Below are positions 11,058 to 22,572 of a stretch of 64,000 nt of DNA, piece by piece. Each line of letters begins with the position of its first letter. The first letter of the stretch is position 1. A program made the position numbers and the translations under genes. This DNA comes from Parapristionchus giblindavisi (Eukaryota; Nematoda; Chromadorea; Rhabditida; Diplogasteridae): positions 124,001 through 188,000 of the forward strand of contig CALSFV010000202.1 in assembly GCA_943737045.1 (NCBI GenBank). The letters are read 5' to 3'. A model generated the notes under the pieces. The model was not told where the DNA came from. It ran no database searches and saw nothing but the letters and a program-made list of their open reading frames with translations.

Positions 11058-12349
11058 CCTGTTTTATGTGTGATAATTACAGGCTCCATAAGTGAAGTAC
11101 ACTGGTACTTGGAAATTGCTTCCAATTGAAAATTCGCTTCAGGGGGTGACCACACAACGATTTGGCGCATTTTCCTAAAAGGTTTATTTCGATGCCAATC
11201 GATTCGGGAGTGGGTGCAATGGACTCCTTGGCTAATTCTAAGAAACTATTGTCCAGGGGAGTTTTTTGATGAATGATCAACGAACGCCGGAATCGGGAAT
11301 TTTCGAAAAAAATTTCACATTTAATTAATTTTCACTAGTTCACCATAACAATCCTACAACTTTTTATTTGCTCAATCGCCTCTACATATCATAACACAGC
11401 TTCAGTTTAAAAATCATAATTTAAAAAAAAAATACATTTTTTATGAAAACATCGTTTTTATAACGAAAATCGTAATTATGGTGTGCACCTACAGTAATCC
11501 CAAATCGGTTAATTTGGAAATTTGGTAGTTTTAAACTTATTTCACCGCTGTTCTTGACATGACTGAGGTATACGAATACTCCTCGTCTTCGGAGTGCATC
11601 TATTCCCAGGTGCTGATTTCGCTGAAAATTTACATTTTTCGTAAATTGATCATTATTCCGTTGTTTGTTATTCATTATCGATAAAAATTGGATCGCTATA
11701 CCATAGTATCATCTATACAAACATACTAAAAAATGAAGAGAAACGGTTGACTTTGAAGAAAGTTATTGCTGAAAAACCAAAATATCATAAAATGTTGATC
11801 AGCACTGAACCGTGCAGGTGCACTCCGAAGACGTGGAGTAGTTATATACCTCAGTCATGTCAAGAACAGCGGTGAAATATGTTTAAAACTACCAAATTTC
11901 CAAATTAACTGATTTGGGATTACTGCACACCATAATTACGATTTTCGTTATAAAAACGATGTTTTCATAAAAAATGTATTTTTTAAAAATTATGATTTTT
12001 AAACTGAAGCTGTGTTATGATATGTAGAGGCGATTGAGCAAATAAAAAGTTGTAGGCTTGTTATGGTGAACTAGTGAAAATTAATTAAATGTGAAATTTT
12101 TTTCGAAAATTCCCGATTCCGGCGTTCGTTGATCATTGATCAAAAAACTCCACTGGACGATAGTTTCTTAGAATTAGCCAAGGAGTCCATTGCACCCACT
12201 CCCGAATCGATTGGCATCGAAATAAACCTTTTAGGAAAATGCGCCAAATCGTTGTGTGGTCACCCCCTGAAGCGAATTTTCAATTGGAAGCAATTTCCAA
12301 GTACCAGTGTACTTCACTTATAGAGCCTGTAATTATCACACATAACAGG
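11058..12349. mobile_element. 1.3-kb palindromic inverted-repeat element
   Basis: The left half reads outward-in from TGTGTGATAATTACAGGCTC and is repeated in complement by the right half ending GAGCCTGTAATTATCACACA; the arms exceed 600 bases, with a short centre near 11690-11760. Open frames of about 65-84 codons occur in both arms as mirror images, which argues against coding. It abuts the one-armed foldback copy that follows. Confidence 0.85.
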
Positions 12350-12975
12350 CATATTTCCTAAGAATTGACCAAAATCCACTGATTTACTACACACTTTTTA
12401 GTTGACCCCCTCTTTTCTCCACTGTTTTCGACGCCCCTTGGGTAGGACATCCCAGATCCAGAGTAGCAAGGATGGTAGATCAAACATCTCTCCAGGAGCT
12501 CACGTCAAAGTTCGTCGTTGAGGCTCCTTCCGATGCGATTATCACGGTTCACAGTAGAGCTATGAAAAAGTTTCCAACAGATGAAATGTGTATTTTCTCG
12601 AGTACTTTCAGATAAAAATGTAAAAAAACAACTTTTTGATTTTTTGTACCCTAAGGAATTGATCGCGTTCCATAGTCCCGGGAAAGATTTTTTCAAAAGC
12701 TCAATCGATAGAGCTCGTTCACAGCTTTCATTTAAGCTCTTGAGAGACGATTTTCAAGGGGATATGACTGAACTACCTCTAAAAAACTGCATTTGAATGC
12801 TGGTAGATCACTAATGAAAGCTTTGATCTACTCGACATTGTCGGTTCCTTGACAAGATTGTCCTGTAACATACCGGAGAAAGGGCTCAGGATCATTCTGA
12901 CGTTGATTCGCTCACTTATGTTCGTGTTGCTCTCGCTGCAGCCAAACCAGCGAAAGGAGCCCCTTCTGATCTTGT
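12349..12975. mobile_element. Second copy of the 1-1905 foldback element (one arm)
   Basis: From GCATATTTCCTAAGAATTGA onward the sequence follows the left arm and loop of the first foldback (TTGACCCCCTCTTTTCTCCA, then GCTCACGTCAAAGTTCGTCG, then the loop with GCCAAACCAGCGAAA). It lacks the MITE found in copy 1 and lacks the opposite arm. Confidence 0.8.
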
Positions 12976-13036
12976 ACTTGGCAATGTATATAATCAATAT
13001 GAAAATCGTTTATTTTCGATGAATAACCACATAAAA

Positions 13037-13176
13037 TCAATAAATGTGAATGAATGCCTTCTTGGTCACTTCGACACCCAGGTTATCGGCATCACCGAGG
13101 ATGGATGTCTTGCACGACGAGTACAGAATGCACTCCTTGACGGAGGAGCGGGATGAGGGAAAGGAGTAGATGAAGA
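13037..13176 (-). pseudogene. Twinfilin/ADF-homology last exon (fragment)
   Basis: An exon with a clean TTGCAG acceptor encodes IYSFPSSRSSVKECILYSSC, then GVEVTKKAFIHIY and a stop. This matches the second half of an actin-depolymerising-factor homology domain of the twinfilin type (Y-S-P...V-K-E-R-M-L-Y-S-S-C-K...L-G-.-.-.-.-K-K-.-E-I); twinfilins bind actin monomers. The conserved Arg after VKE is replaced by Cys. No earlier exon was found upstream: the next 800 bases hold a MITE, then the unrelated His-rich gene. Called an isolated 3' exon; an exon far upstream cannot be excluded. Confidence 0.65.
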
Positions 13177-13318
13177 CTGCAAGAACAAAGATCTAAGATT
13201 TAAGGTTAAAGAACAAAGATCATCTCCAATTAATTATCTGATTATGCAATGTGTAGAAAAAGAAACTATAAATCTAAACTATAGAAATAAAGATACAGCT
13301 ATAAAACGAAGCTAGCTA

Positions 13319-13747
13319 ACAAGGAGTCTCTTTTGACTTAAGTTGGCGAAAAGTGATGATTAATAGCTTATTTGAAAGCCCTTTGTCTGTAGAGTAGGAA
13401 TTTATGTTTAATAAATCCTGCGGAGATCTGTACACGGATTTTTAAAAATCCAAAGTTTGACCAATTTCTGGTTGCAATTCCAAAAATGTTAGTGAAATTG
13501 CCGTACAATGATAGGGAACTTCTGCGCGCTCTCTTTCCGAGCTCCGCCATTCCTCTGCGCCACCACGAGCTTTCACTGCCATTGCACGGGAATTGCAAGG
13601 CAAAAATTGGTCAAACTTTGGATTTTTTTAAATCCGTGTAGAGCTCCGTAGGATTTTTTAAACATATATTCTTACTCTACAGAGAAGCTTTCAAATAAGC
13701 TATAAATCATTACATTTCGCCACCTTAAGTCAAAAGAGACTCCTTGT
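13319..13747. mobile_element. ACAAGGAGTC-type palindromic MITE
   Basis: The termini ACAAGGAGTCTCTTTTGACT and the complement ending GACTCCTTGT bound 429 bases whose outer arms of about 170 bases are inverted copies. The non-repeated centre (13500-13590) has an open stretch that is not supported as a gene. Only copy in the window. Confidence 0.85.
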
Positions 13748-13983
13748 AAGAAAAACACTGACTTATTCTCGGCTCACTCAAAAAAGCACTCATTTACTAC
13801 AGCCAATAAGCAATATAAACGAGGAAAAGTAGATTGATTGGTTGTGCCTCTCCCTCTTCCTCCCTTCTCCATCTTTCTCTCCCTTTCCCCTTAATTCGGT
13901 GTTATTGATCATGTCCATCCCTGTCACCGTATAAAACGATAAGGAATAGCAATCAAAGAATATCTTTATCTATATATATATTT

Positions 13984-14681
13984 TTATAGTCCACATCCGC
14001 ATCCTGCGTGATGAACATGTCCGTGTCCCTTATGACCGTGGTGGTGTCCGTGTCCATGTCCATAACCGTGACCGTGTCCATGTCCGTGGTGTCCGTGTCC
14101 GTGGTTGTGACCGTGATGGTGTCCATGATGGTGTCCATGGTGATGTCCGTGGTGATATCCAACATGGTGGTGCTTTCCATCGTGCCATAGCTTCTTGTGC
14201 TTTCCTACCCAAGTCTTGCGAGTTGTCAAGACCTAAAAAATAACAGAATAAGAATGGAACCACTGAGATGTGCATGCCTTGCATCCGCATTTCTTCAGAC
14301 GAATGTACTTGATAATATGATCACGAGTCTTCTTGATATAGACCTAAAATAATGAATTGGACAAAATAATTATTAACAGGGTTAATCACCTTCTTTGAGA
14401 ATCCATGAGGAATCTTGTCTTCGTGAGTGTAAACCTTGAACTTCTTTCCATCGATTACCTCCCACGACCATTTAGCGGGCTGAACCAATTTTAATCAGGT
14501 TATTTATATACAAGTTTGATCCGTTTCGACTATTTTATTTATTTTTAAACCAATGTACCTTCGTAGGAGTAGTAGGCGTCTCATCATCGGGATTCTCAAC
14601 ATCAGTTGGAATCTCATCAGCGCCTTGTGCAGAGACAAAGGCTATGAGGCCAACAAGCGAGAGAAGAAGAAGGGAACGCAT
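13984..14681 (-). CDS. Secreted histidine/glycine-rich protein
   Basis: Four exons (14559-14681, 14390-14479, 14278-14343, 13984-14232) join in frame to 175 residues. Residues 1-18 are a signal peptide (MRSLLLLSLVGLIAFVSA); an acidic Thr/Pro linker follows, then a module WSWEV...KFKVY...KKCGCK (about 44-93), then a tail of about 65 residues made of HGH and HHGH repeats closing with HHAGCGCGL. Histidine-rich tails of this kind bind zinc, copper or nickel, so extracellular metal binding is likely but inferred. Intron 3 uses a GC donor (CAAG then GCATGC); no in-frame GT alternative was seen there. The Cys-Gly-Cys module is shared with the next two genes (15298-19701 and 20605-21474), so this is a local family. 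Transcribed away from the second member; their starts are about 600 bases apart. Confidence 0.85.
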
Positions 14682-15290
14682 CTGTAATATTTATGAACGT
14701 TAGTTAGTTTAATGTTGTTGTTAGAACAGTTAATGAAAAAAATGAACGAAAGAGGCATTCGATGTTCATTCAATTCCTTTTCTTCCTTTTATATGGGCGC
14801 TTCTGATTGATTGACTTTTGTACTTGGTAAAGGTCATATAGATTTAATTAAATAATTAAGAAATGAAACTATAGAATTTCATTACCTACACACGTGATCA
14901 TATGTATATTTTTCTTATAAAATAGTTTTATGTTGATCATAATTTGCATGAATTTAATGCACCTTCGTTTGGTATAAGGGTTGCATTCAAATACACAAAA
15001 TACATGACGGTTTGAATCCATACAATTATTGAATTACCGCTGTGACTTTTACAGATCAAGACATTCTAGGAATATTTCAACTGAAGCTACCGAATATTGA
15101 TATGCTTTTAGCATCATATCGATTGACCTTTAATATTCATTACGGATATCCTTCTAATGTCACACTTTAATCAAGTGAGTTACCACTGTTGGCAGTATAA
15201 AAGAGTCGAAAAAGAATAGAAAGATGTTTCATCCAATTCATTCTTGATTTTTTCGTTCATTAAATTCGTTGAAAATAAGTAAATAAATAA
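14682..15290. other. Intergenic region between two divergent secreted-protein genes
   Basis: AT-rich, without coding exons or clear repeats. It should hold the promoters of both divergent genes; shared control is possible. No specific element was recognised apart from the trans-splice acceptor at its right end. Confidence 0.5.
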
Positions 15291-15297
15291 ATTCCAG
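15291..15297 (+). promoter_or_regulatory. Probable trans-splice (SL) acceptor
   Basis: ATTCCAG directly precedes the ATG of the acidic/His-rich gene at 15298. An acceptor with no matching upstream donor and no 5' leader is the usual sign of spliced-leader addition in nematodes. Confidence 0.65.
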
Positions 15298-18200
15298 ATG
15301 CGCTTGTGGTTAGCCATCTTCTTCGTTTTACTGGTCAATTTGGCGTTCGCCAAAGTGGCCAAACGCGAATCTGACCAATCACCAATAGCTATAGTACGTT
15401 AGTCTTCAACGTCAACATGCCATTGAATTCTTACTGTCACGAATAATAAACATCTACGTCATAATATCTATACCCCAAAATTCTAGCCAGAACAATCGCC
15501 AAGCGAGGAGGACGTTGCCCCCGCAAATGAGGATACTGGAGACGAAGGTTGGGATAACGCTCAAGTATTTTCTTATATATGTATTATTTTCAGAAATTGA
15601 CGAAAATGAGGCTGATGATGTGAGTGGAAATTTCTAATTATTATATTTCTCTTTCCATGTTATATCATCAGATAAAATTAATTCCAGGGACAAGTGGAAA
15701 CCGAAGAAGGCGGAGATGAACCTATTGTCGACGAGGTATTTTTTAAAATTATTTTTGCATTTTCATGGTGAAAATATTTTCAGACTGAAGAAAGTGATGC
15801 AGGTCAAGAAGATATAGAGCCTGTTGAAGGAGTGGGTTTTGCTTTTTTTTCTGGAATAATCTGCTTATCTCTGATGTTTTCAGGCCGAAGGTGGAAATGA
15901 TGAAGAAACCTCGAATATAGAAGAATCTATCGATGACGATGATGGACAAGCCAGCGAAGAAGCTGAGCCAGTAGAAGATGCCGCAGAGACCAATGAAGAC
16001 TCTGTTGATGAGAATTCTGATGATCAAGTAGAGGGTGATGCTAATGTTGATGATACCGTTGCTGAAGAGCCTGAATCCGACGTTAACGTCGAAGCTATTG
16101 AGGACGCAGAGTCTCAGGACCCTGAATCCGATGACAACATTGCCGACGAATCCGAATCCTCCATTGATGAAAACGTAGCAGAATCTACTGATACCAACGT
16201 AGACGCCACTGAACAATCTGAACCCGAAGTTAACGTCGAAGCTGTTGAAGAAAATGAAACTAACGAGGATGAAAACGGCGCTGAGGATTCTGAAACCAGC
16301 GTTACTGACGAACCTGAAGAGAACTTTGGTGAAAACGTTGCTGAAGAGCCAGTCGCTAACGAAGAAGCTGAAGTAGAAAACGTTGAAGAAGAGCCTGAAT
16401 CGAGCAATGAAGACACCGAGGAGGAAGGTAGTGCGGCTCCAACTGACGAAGAAACAGAGAACGTTGATGAAGGAACAGAAGAAGAGGAAGCTCCTCAACC
16501 AGAAACTATCGAAGATGAGTCTCCAATTGAAGAAGAGTCTGAAGGAACCGAGGAAGCAGAGGAAGAAGCCCAACCTGAAGAGTCCGAGGACAACCAGGAA
16601 GCTGCCGAGCCACTCGAAGAACAACCTGAACAGAGCGAGGTCGAACCTGAGTTGGACCAGGAGCCTGTTGTGGAAGACAGTGAAGCACCAGTCGACGATT
16701 CTGAAAACCAAATCGCAGAGGAGTCTACCAACGACGCTGAAGAAAATTCCGCCGAGACACCAGAACAGCAAGAAACCGAAAATGTTAATTCAGCTGAAGA
16801 AAGTGCAGAGGTTGAGAACGAAGAGCAGATCGAACAGACGGAGACTGAACAACCTGAGGTTCCTGAAGAAAGTAGTGAGAACAACGAAATTGAAGACTCT
16901 GAAGAATCCGAAGAGAAGGAAGAGCCTTCTACTTCCACCGCAATTGAGGAACCAACACCTGCTGTTGACGAAGCCACCACACCTGCACCCGCGCCTGAAC
17001 AGTCCAAGGGCGAAGAAACCCTAGAGGAGAAGGATGATGAATTAAATGCCGAGAGGGTTAGTGATCCTAAATTGAATCAGCACATAACTGAGACCTTGTT
17101 ATTGTGAAGGATAATAAAATAGATATTGTTACAGGAGCAGAGCGACTTAGAAGACGATTTGGAGGAGGCTCAGGTGCATTTTTGATTTCATGTAAAGGCA
17201 CATCCCAAGCTAGTTTGAGTTTTCGCTCTGACAACTCTCTCTCTCGTAGACAATAAAAGCGAGAGAGAATTGCAAATGCGGAGAGTTTGAAACTATCGCG
17301 GGTGTACCTAAAAAGACATAAGTTTATTTCAGCCCATTGAGACAGTCACACAAGCATCTGAACCTGTTACGACGACCACTGTTGCTGCTACAGCCAATGA
17401 CAATGAATTGGAAGAGACCTTGATCGACCCTGTACCTACCACTACTCAGGCACCTACTGAGGTTAAATGATAATTTAATTTACAGTCCATATCAGGCTAC
17501 TTTTTTCCAGAATACTGATCAGGAAAGCGTACAGCAGTCGGAGGCTGAGCCAACCATTCTTCCAACCGAAACCACTGATGTCACCGGTCAGGTATGACTA
17601 CTCCAGAAATCTACGTTTAAACAAATTGATTGTAACTCCTCTTTCCATGTTTCAGTCCGAATCTCTGCCTGCAGAAATCGAGAATGACGTTCCTCAGACT
17701 GAAACTAAGCAACAAGAAAATGTTGGTTTCACGTGGATTCATCTTTTTTTCGAAACAAATACTATTTATCAATCTGAAACTTACACATTGAATATCTGGT
17801 TGGGTAACAGTGATCATTTAAGTTGTGCGATAGATGAACAAACTAAAATAAAATTAATCACTTTCAAGACATCATACGTGGACGCCTTCGGATGGACTCA
17901 TTACGCATGGAAGCATTTCAACATCAGCAAATTCCGTTATCATAACTCTAAACAATGCGGTTGCGAAGTAAGAATCCTGTCATACAATCTTCAATTTTTT
18001 AAATGATCATTATTTATTGTATTATTCTTAGTTGTTTGTTTTTTTAGGTTAAATGGTTCAAGTTTGTGTACAAGCGTCCTCAGCCCAAGCCTAAGGTTAT
18101 CCTGGCCCACACATCATATGTCGACCTCGAGCGTCCGTATGTCATAAAACAGTGTGATTCTCTTCATTTCATCAACAATGCGTTCTTATAGTTGCAACCG

Positions 18201-19701
18201 TCGTCATCATCACCACGTAGGACATAGGCATGATCGTCATCATGGACATCATGTATGATCCTTTCCTTGCCCATAGAAACCAATAATACAATAATCAAAA
18301 TTCAGTTGTCTCATCACAAAGGCGTTCGTCACCATCACGGACATGTTAAGAAACCTTACGGCAAAAGAGTATATCATCATGGAATTCATGCACACTACGG
18401 ACTCCATCATCATCTCGGACTTCGTCGTCACCACGGTCTTGTCCACCATGGAAGAATATTCAGAAAGGGACATGGACATCATCTTCATGGTCACCGTCTT
18501 GGACACAGACACGGACATCATGCTCTGAATTTGGTTAACTTTAAGATTTTTTTGGAAAGATTTAAAAAAAAACGTTTATTTTTTTCAGCGAAAACATTTC
18601 CATGGACATCGTCATCTCGTAAAGAAACCTTGTCATCTTCATGGAAAGCACATTCATCATGCGCATCACTTCGGACATGTACATAGACGTCATCATCATC
18701 ATATCGGTCACAAATTTGGACCCCTTCTCGGACATCGTCATAGACACAGCCATATTGGACACACATTCGGACATGGTCATAAATTAGGACTTCATGGATT
18801 CCATCACAATATAAGACACCACATCCGATTTGGACACAAACACGGCCATGGAAAGCTCCATCATCATCACACCGTCTTTGGGCACAAATTCGGACATGGT
18901 CATAGACACGGAATCCATGGACATCCACACCATGTTGGACACATAGGACACCATCACGGACATCATCATGGACATCGTCATCATCATCATCATCATCACA
19001 GAAAGCCCTCTCATTCGGTCCGACACGTAGTCATTCACCATGGTTAGTTGTTTTATACGGTTTACAGCTCTAGAGCAAAGAAAATATAATGCATAATATA
19101 AACTAATAAAATTACAATAGTAGTTAAATGATTGGTTCAATGATTCCGATTTTAGATTGGTTTTTCAGGAATCGGAAAGAAGCCTTGCACTCGCAAGCAC
19201 GTCCACGTCATAACCAAGGTTCACCACCACACAAGACCTCATATTCGTCATCGGGCGCACATGTATGTCCTGGAATAAATATAATTAATAATATGTTTAC
19301 CAATATGTTTTAGTAGAAGACATTCCCACCTTCTCAGAAAGCACTTCGTCAAGCCTCATTTCCACCACCACGGATATCATGGACTTTTCCACAAGTAAGT
19401 ATTGTCCATACTTTATCGCACAATCGAAGCATTATAGATCACACCGAAAGGGATGTTTGAACAAGAGAGTACATGGTCATGGACCCCATTATCATGGACG
19501 TAAGTGGCTCTTGTTATTCGCACAGTTTATGAGACAGTAGTAAAGCGTAAAAATAAGTTTAAAGTTATTTTCATTTCAGGTCACACCCGACACCATAAAT
19601 TCTCGTCTCATCATCATGGACTTGGTACAAATAATAGAAAAACATGATTATTGATAACTTTCCATTCAGGAGGACATAATTTGGCCCATCTGATAGCGTA
19701 A
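15298..19701 (+). CDS. Secreted acidic and histidine-rich polyprotein-like gene (about 1050 aa)
   Basis: Nineteen exons can be joined with an open frame of 3159 bases (about 1052 residues). A signal peptide (MRLWLAIFFVLLVNLAFA) is followed by small Glu-rich exons, one 1173-base exon (15884-17056) that is almost wholly Glu/Asp/Ser/Pro/Val, and Thr/Pro-rich linkers. Exon 17656-17967 carries the family module ending in KQCGCE. After it come nine exons (18192-19701) dominated by GHxHGH, HHHG and KPxHxHG repeats, with more than a hundred histidines, ending NLAHLIA. Acidic and basic/His blocks in one chain suggest a polyampholyte able to bind metal or mineral, perhaps in cuticle or an extracellular matrix (inference). 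Intron 7 contains a MITE (17192-17313). A polyadenylation-like AATAAA lies near 19791. The long antisense open frames across the acidic exon are composition artefacts. Confidence 0.85.
17192..17313. mobile_element. GGCACA/TTAA short MITE, copy 1 (intronic)
   Basis: About 120 bases folding on themselves: outer words AAAGGCACATCCCAAGCTAG and a complement ending GGGTGTACCT, inner words CTCTGACAACTCTCTC and CGAGAGAGAATTGCAAATGC. Same plan as the copies at 45793-45908, 59370-59490 and 59810-59932. Confidence 0.75.
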
Positions 19702-20604
19702 ATATATTGTTTATATTAGATTGCGAAGATAAATGAATGGAGACTGACTGAGATTAAAGGCGTTATGAATATATGTAACAGAAGGAATGCAATAAAATAT
19801 TACAACATATCCATGTAGCCGACATTCGTTTTTTTTTCTCGATGTCCCTTTACAAAAAAATTGTAACGTAAATATAGGCCACTAAGACTTTGTATTCTTC
19901 ATTTAACCCAAATTATTTAGAGAACGGTGCATAACACAATAAATAACACCGCGACGTTTCATAGGAAACTTTACAAAGGCATTTTCTTACTGTTTCTTCG
20001 ATTGATATTCTTCTCTGCTTAGATGTTTCAATTTCCCCTCATTTTTCCCTAGAGAAAAGTTTCTCTCAGACAGACATTTCTACTTCGACTGAAAGAGACT
20101 CTCTTTTCAGACAAATCGAATAATGAACACGACGGATAAGTATTACGCCCTGAATAGATTTCCGTATGCAACTTATCCAAACAACTAAATTCTAGCCATT
20201 ATATCATCTCATATATTCATTATATACTCGTAGTGAGGATTTTTATGATTTGTTATAATCAAAAGATCATTCAATAAATTTTCACATTAGCTACTACTGA
20301 GTATTAGCCATTTTTGGGTTGAGAACAAATTCGAACAGTATGATTAATAAAAGGCATCGAATAAAGGCTTATGATTATATCGAAAATAAAAAAAGAAAAA
20401 GAAATTAAATTAAAACCATCAATATTATAACACGCCAATTGTTTATGTGAACGCGAACATTAATAGCGATAAATGAAGTAATATTTATTATTTAAAAAAT
20501 TAATTAGTTAGACTAGCACTCCTTGCGAAGGATTCAATATAATAGTTGAGTGGATATCACTCCGAAATTTAGAGAAGACAATTATATCATCATTCTTAAT
20601 GGCA
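19702..20604. other. Intergenic region, AT-rich
   Basis: Between two convergent genes. It should contain both 3' UTRs; an AATAAA lies near 19791. No coding exon or clear repeat was seen. Confidence 0.6.
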
Positions 20605-21474
20605 TTAAGAAATACAATCACGACCAATAGCGATACGACAATATATATTAGTAATACTCTCCAAAATGGTGAACTCGCGAGGAATATTAGTTGTCTTGTA
20701 ACATCCACAAGACGCTGCTTCGATATTGTAACTCTTCATTTTTGTTGTTCCATCGAAACCGATTACCGTGAAATTCCACGGAATCGTCCTAAAAATAAAT
20801 CAATAATAATAATAATAATAATATTTTTATTATTATAAAATGTATACTTTATAAAATATTGTAATATTGAGATAGACGTACTTATTGACTATGCAAACAA
20901 CGAGCCTTCCCCGTTCATCTTTCGAACGCACTTTTCCTTCAACCAGCCTGCCCTTATGATCCTTTGCATCCTTGCAATTATGATTTTTAGTATGATCAAA
21001 TTCTTTTTTTTTTAATTTACTCTGCATCGACCGCAAGTTCTGATGTTTCCATGCTCGGGTTTGATGATCTTCCCGAATCCATCATAGGTAAAGTCCACTT
21101 CCCACGATTGTACACAACACAATCCACACCATGGATCCATCAACTCAATAAGATCAATATTATCACAAAAACACTATTATATATATTTTTTTGGTAGCGT
21201 TTACGATAAATTGCGTGAGAAGTAATGAATATAATTCTTTATCATATTTATTCAAATACGTAAAAAGAAAAACTTGCCCATTCTCGGCTGACGTTGTTCA
21301 TCCTTAATTTTTGCTGAATAAAAGGGTCCTCGAGGCCATGCTGATCAGTAATACTTTAAAATTGAGAATGACATTATATTAAGGCCAATAATAGGTAACT
21401 AACGGATCTAATTGAAGTTGGGGTTCCGCAATGAGAATAAGTACAACACAAGTAATTAAAAATCGTCGGAACAT
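20605..21474 (-). CDS. Secreted cysteine-rich protein related to the His-rich neighbours
   Basis: Five exons (21400-21474, 21278-21340, 21021-21173, 20882-20970, 20605-20788) join to 564 bases, 187 residues. A signal peptide (FLITCVVLILIAEP) is followed by DPWCGLCCVQSWEVDF, a CGRC pair and a C-terminal half with IPWNFTVIGFDG and ASCGCY. The W-E-V and C-G-C words match the 13984-14681 protein, but there is no His tail. The Cys spacing (CxxCC, CxRC, CxC) recalls cystine-knot ligands, but I cannot place it in a named family. Intron 2 has a consensus GC donor (ATGG then GCAAGT); intron 1 uses GTTACC. The unclear open region just upstream on the same strand (21601-22213) ends 127 bases away. Confidence 0.75.
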
Positions 21475-21600
21475 TCCTAACTCGAATAGATTTAGAACTG
21501 CGAACTGCACTAACTGAGACCTTGAAAGTGGGCGGAGGAAGCTTTCAAAGTCTCTGTTAGCGCATCAAACAATTAGAACTATGAATAATGTTTTAATAAT

Positions 21601-22213
21601 TCAAATGAGAGGTATAAGAATATAAGAATGTAGTGTCGTTATTGATGATTGAAATGAGTATTCAACGTCTTCATTTTTTTCGTAAATCGTATGGAATGCT
21701 GCGCCATATCGGTCTCGAAAGTGGTCGATAATGGTTCGGTCTTTGAAGCTCTGCCTGTTGATGAAGCGATAGAGTGCCGTGAAAATGGGATAAATATATC
21801 GGAGTGTGAGGAGGACAGTGCAGCCATAGTCCGCTTGGCCACCATGATTACTTACCACCGTTGCGTTACGCGAACGATACCACCTTGGTGGAAATTTAAT
21901 CAGTTGATATACATATTGCTTCACGACAGCACGCAAAATACGCTTTTCATGCAACAACAAATCGTTTTATCTCTATTTCTAATCAAATATATCCTAACTC
22001 TTGAGTTATTGTTCCCTTTTCTTCATATAGTTTTATGTCATAAAAGAAATATCAGAATCATTGATGATGAGTAATCGTCATCATCTTTGTCTAATCTCTG
22101 AAACTTACTTCATCCTGACCGTTCTCGTCAATTTCATCTTGACAGTTGGTCTGTGCTCTTATGATTTCGTTGATACCTTTCACTGAAATGAATCTTCCAG
22201 TCGATGAACTCAT
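21601..22213 (-). CDS. Possible small gene or relic, unrecognised
   Basis: Exon-like block one (about 22103-22213) starts MSSSTGRFISVKG and ends before a GTAAGT donor. Block two is an open frame of 119 codons at 21601-21960 with basic, aromatic-rich text (KFPPRWYRSRN) followed by an internal GTAAGT. No acceptor joins the two in frame: every AG upstream of the second block is followed by a stop in the needed phase. It may be a broken gene or two unrelated open stretches. Its end is 127 bases from the next gene on the same strand, as in an operon, but this is not supported further. Confidence 0.3.
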
Positions 22214-22572
22214 TATATTATATCACTGTCACGTTGGTATGCGTGTATCGATATGCTACTGATAAATTCATTTATAGAACCACTCACTTAAAAAGCCAAG
22301 CAACAACAGCCAAGCAAACACTGTACAAGTCATTCGATTTCTATCATTGATCAACTATCGATCAAATATTACTTTCAATGTTCATGAACGATATAGCAAA
22401 TGGAAATAATATTGAAAATACAAAAAATCGTTTAGTTTAAAATATACATTTTTTCAGCGTTTCTACTGATACGATCTCTTTTGGCATGTATTACTGTCTT
22501 GGGTATTTGCCAAAAAGATAGGTGCGGGGGGAGAAGGGCGTGTTACATAACATCAATGAACCATTCAACACA

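Noticed and set aside
11077..12323. A pair of small genes in opposite orientation with near-identical proteins
   Set aside because: They are mirror images in the arms of one palindromic element, without splice or start context.
13953..14290. Other-frame open frames across the HGH repeats (Thr/Asp or Ser/Val-rich)
   Set aside because: They are shifted readings of a short repeat; only the His/Gly frame fits the exon phases and the signal peptide.
15749..17007. Long antisense open frames (up to 340 codons) opposite the acidic exon
   Set aside because: They mirror the Glu/Asp-rich codons (GAA/GAG/GAT read as TTC/CTC/ATC), giving Phe/Leu- or Ser-rich text without family signal; the sense strand joins 19 exons in frame.
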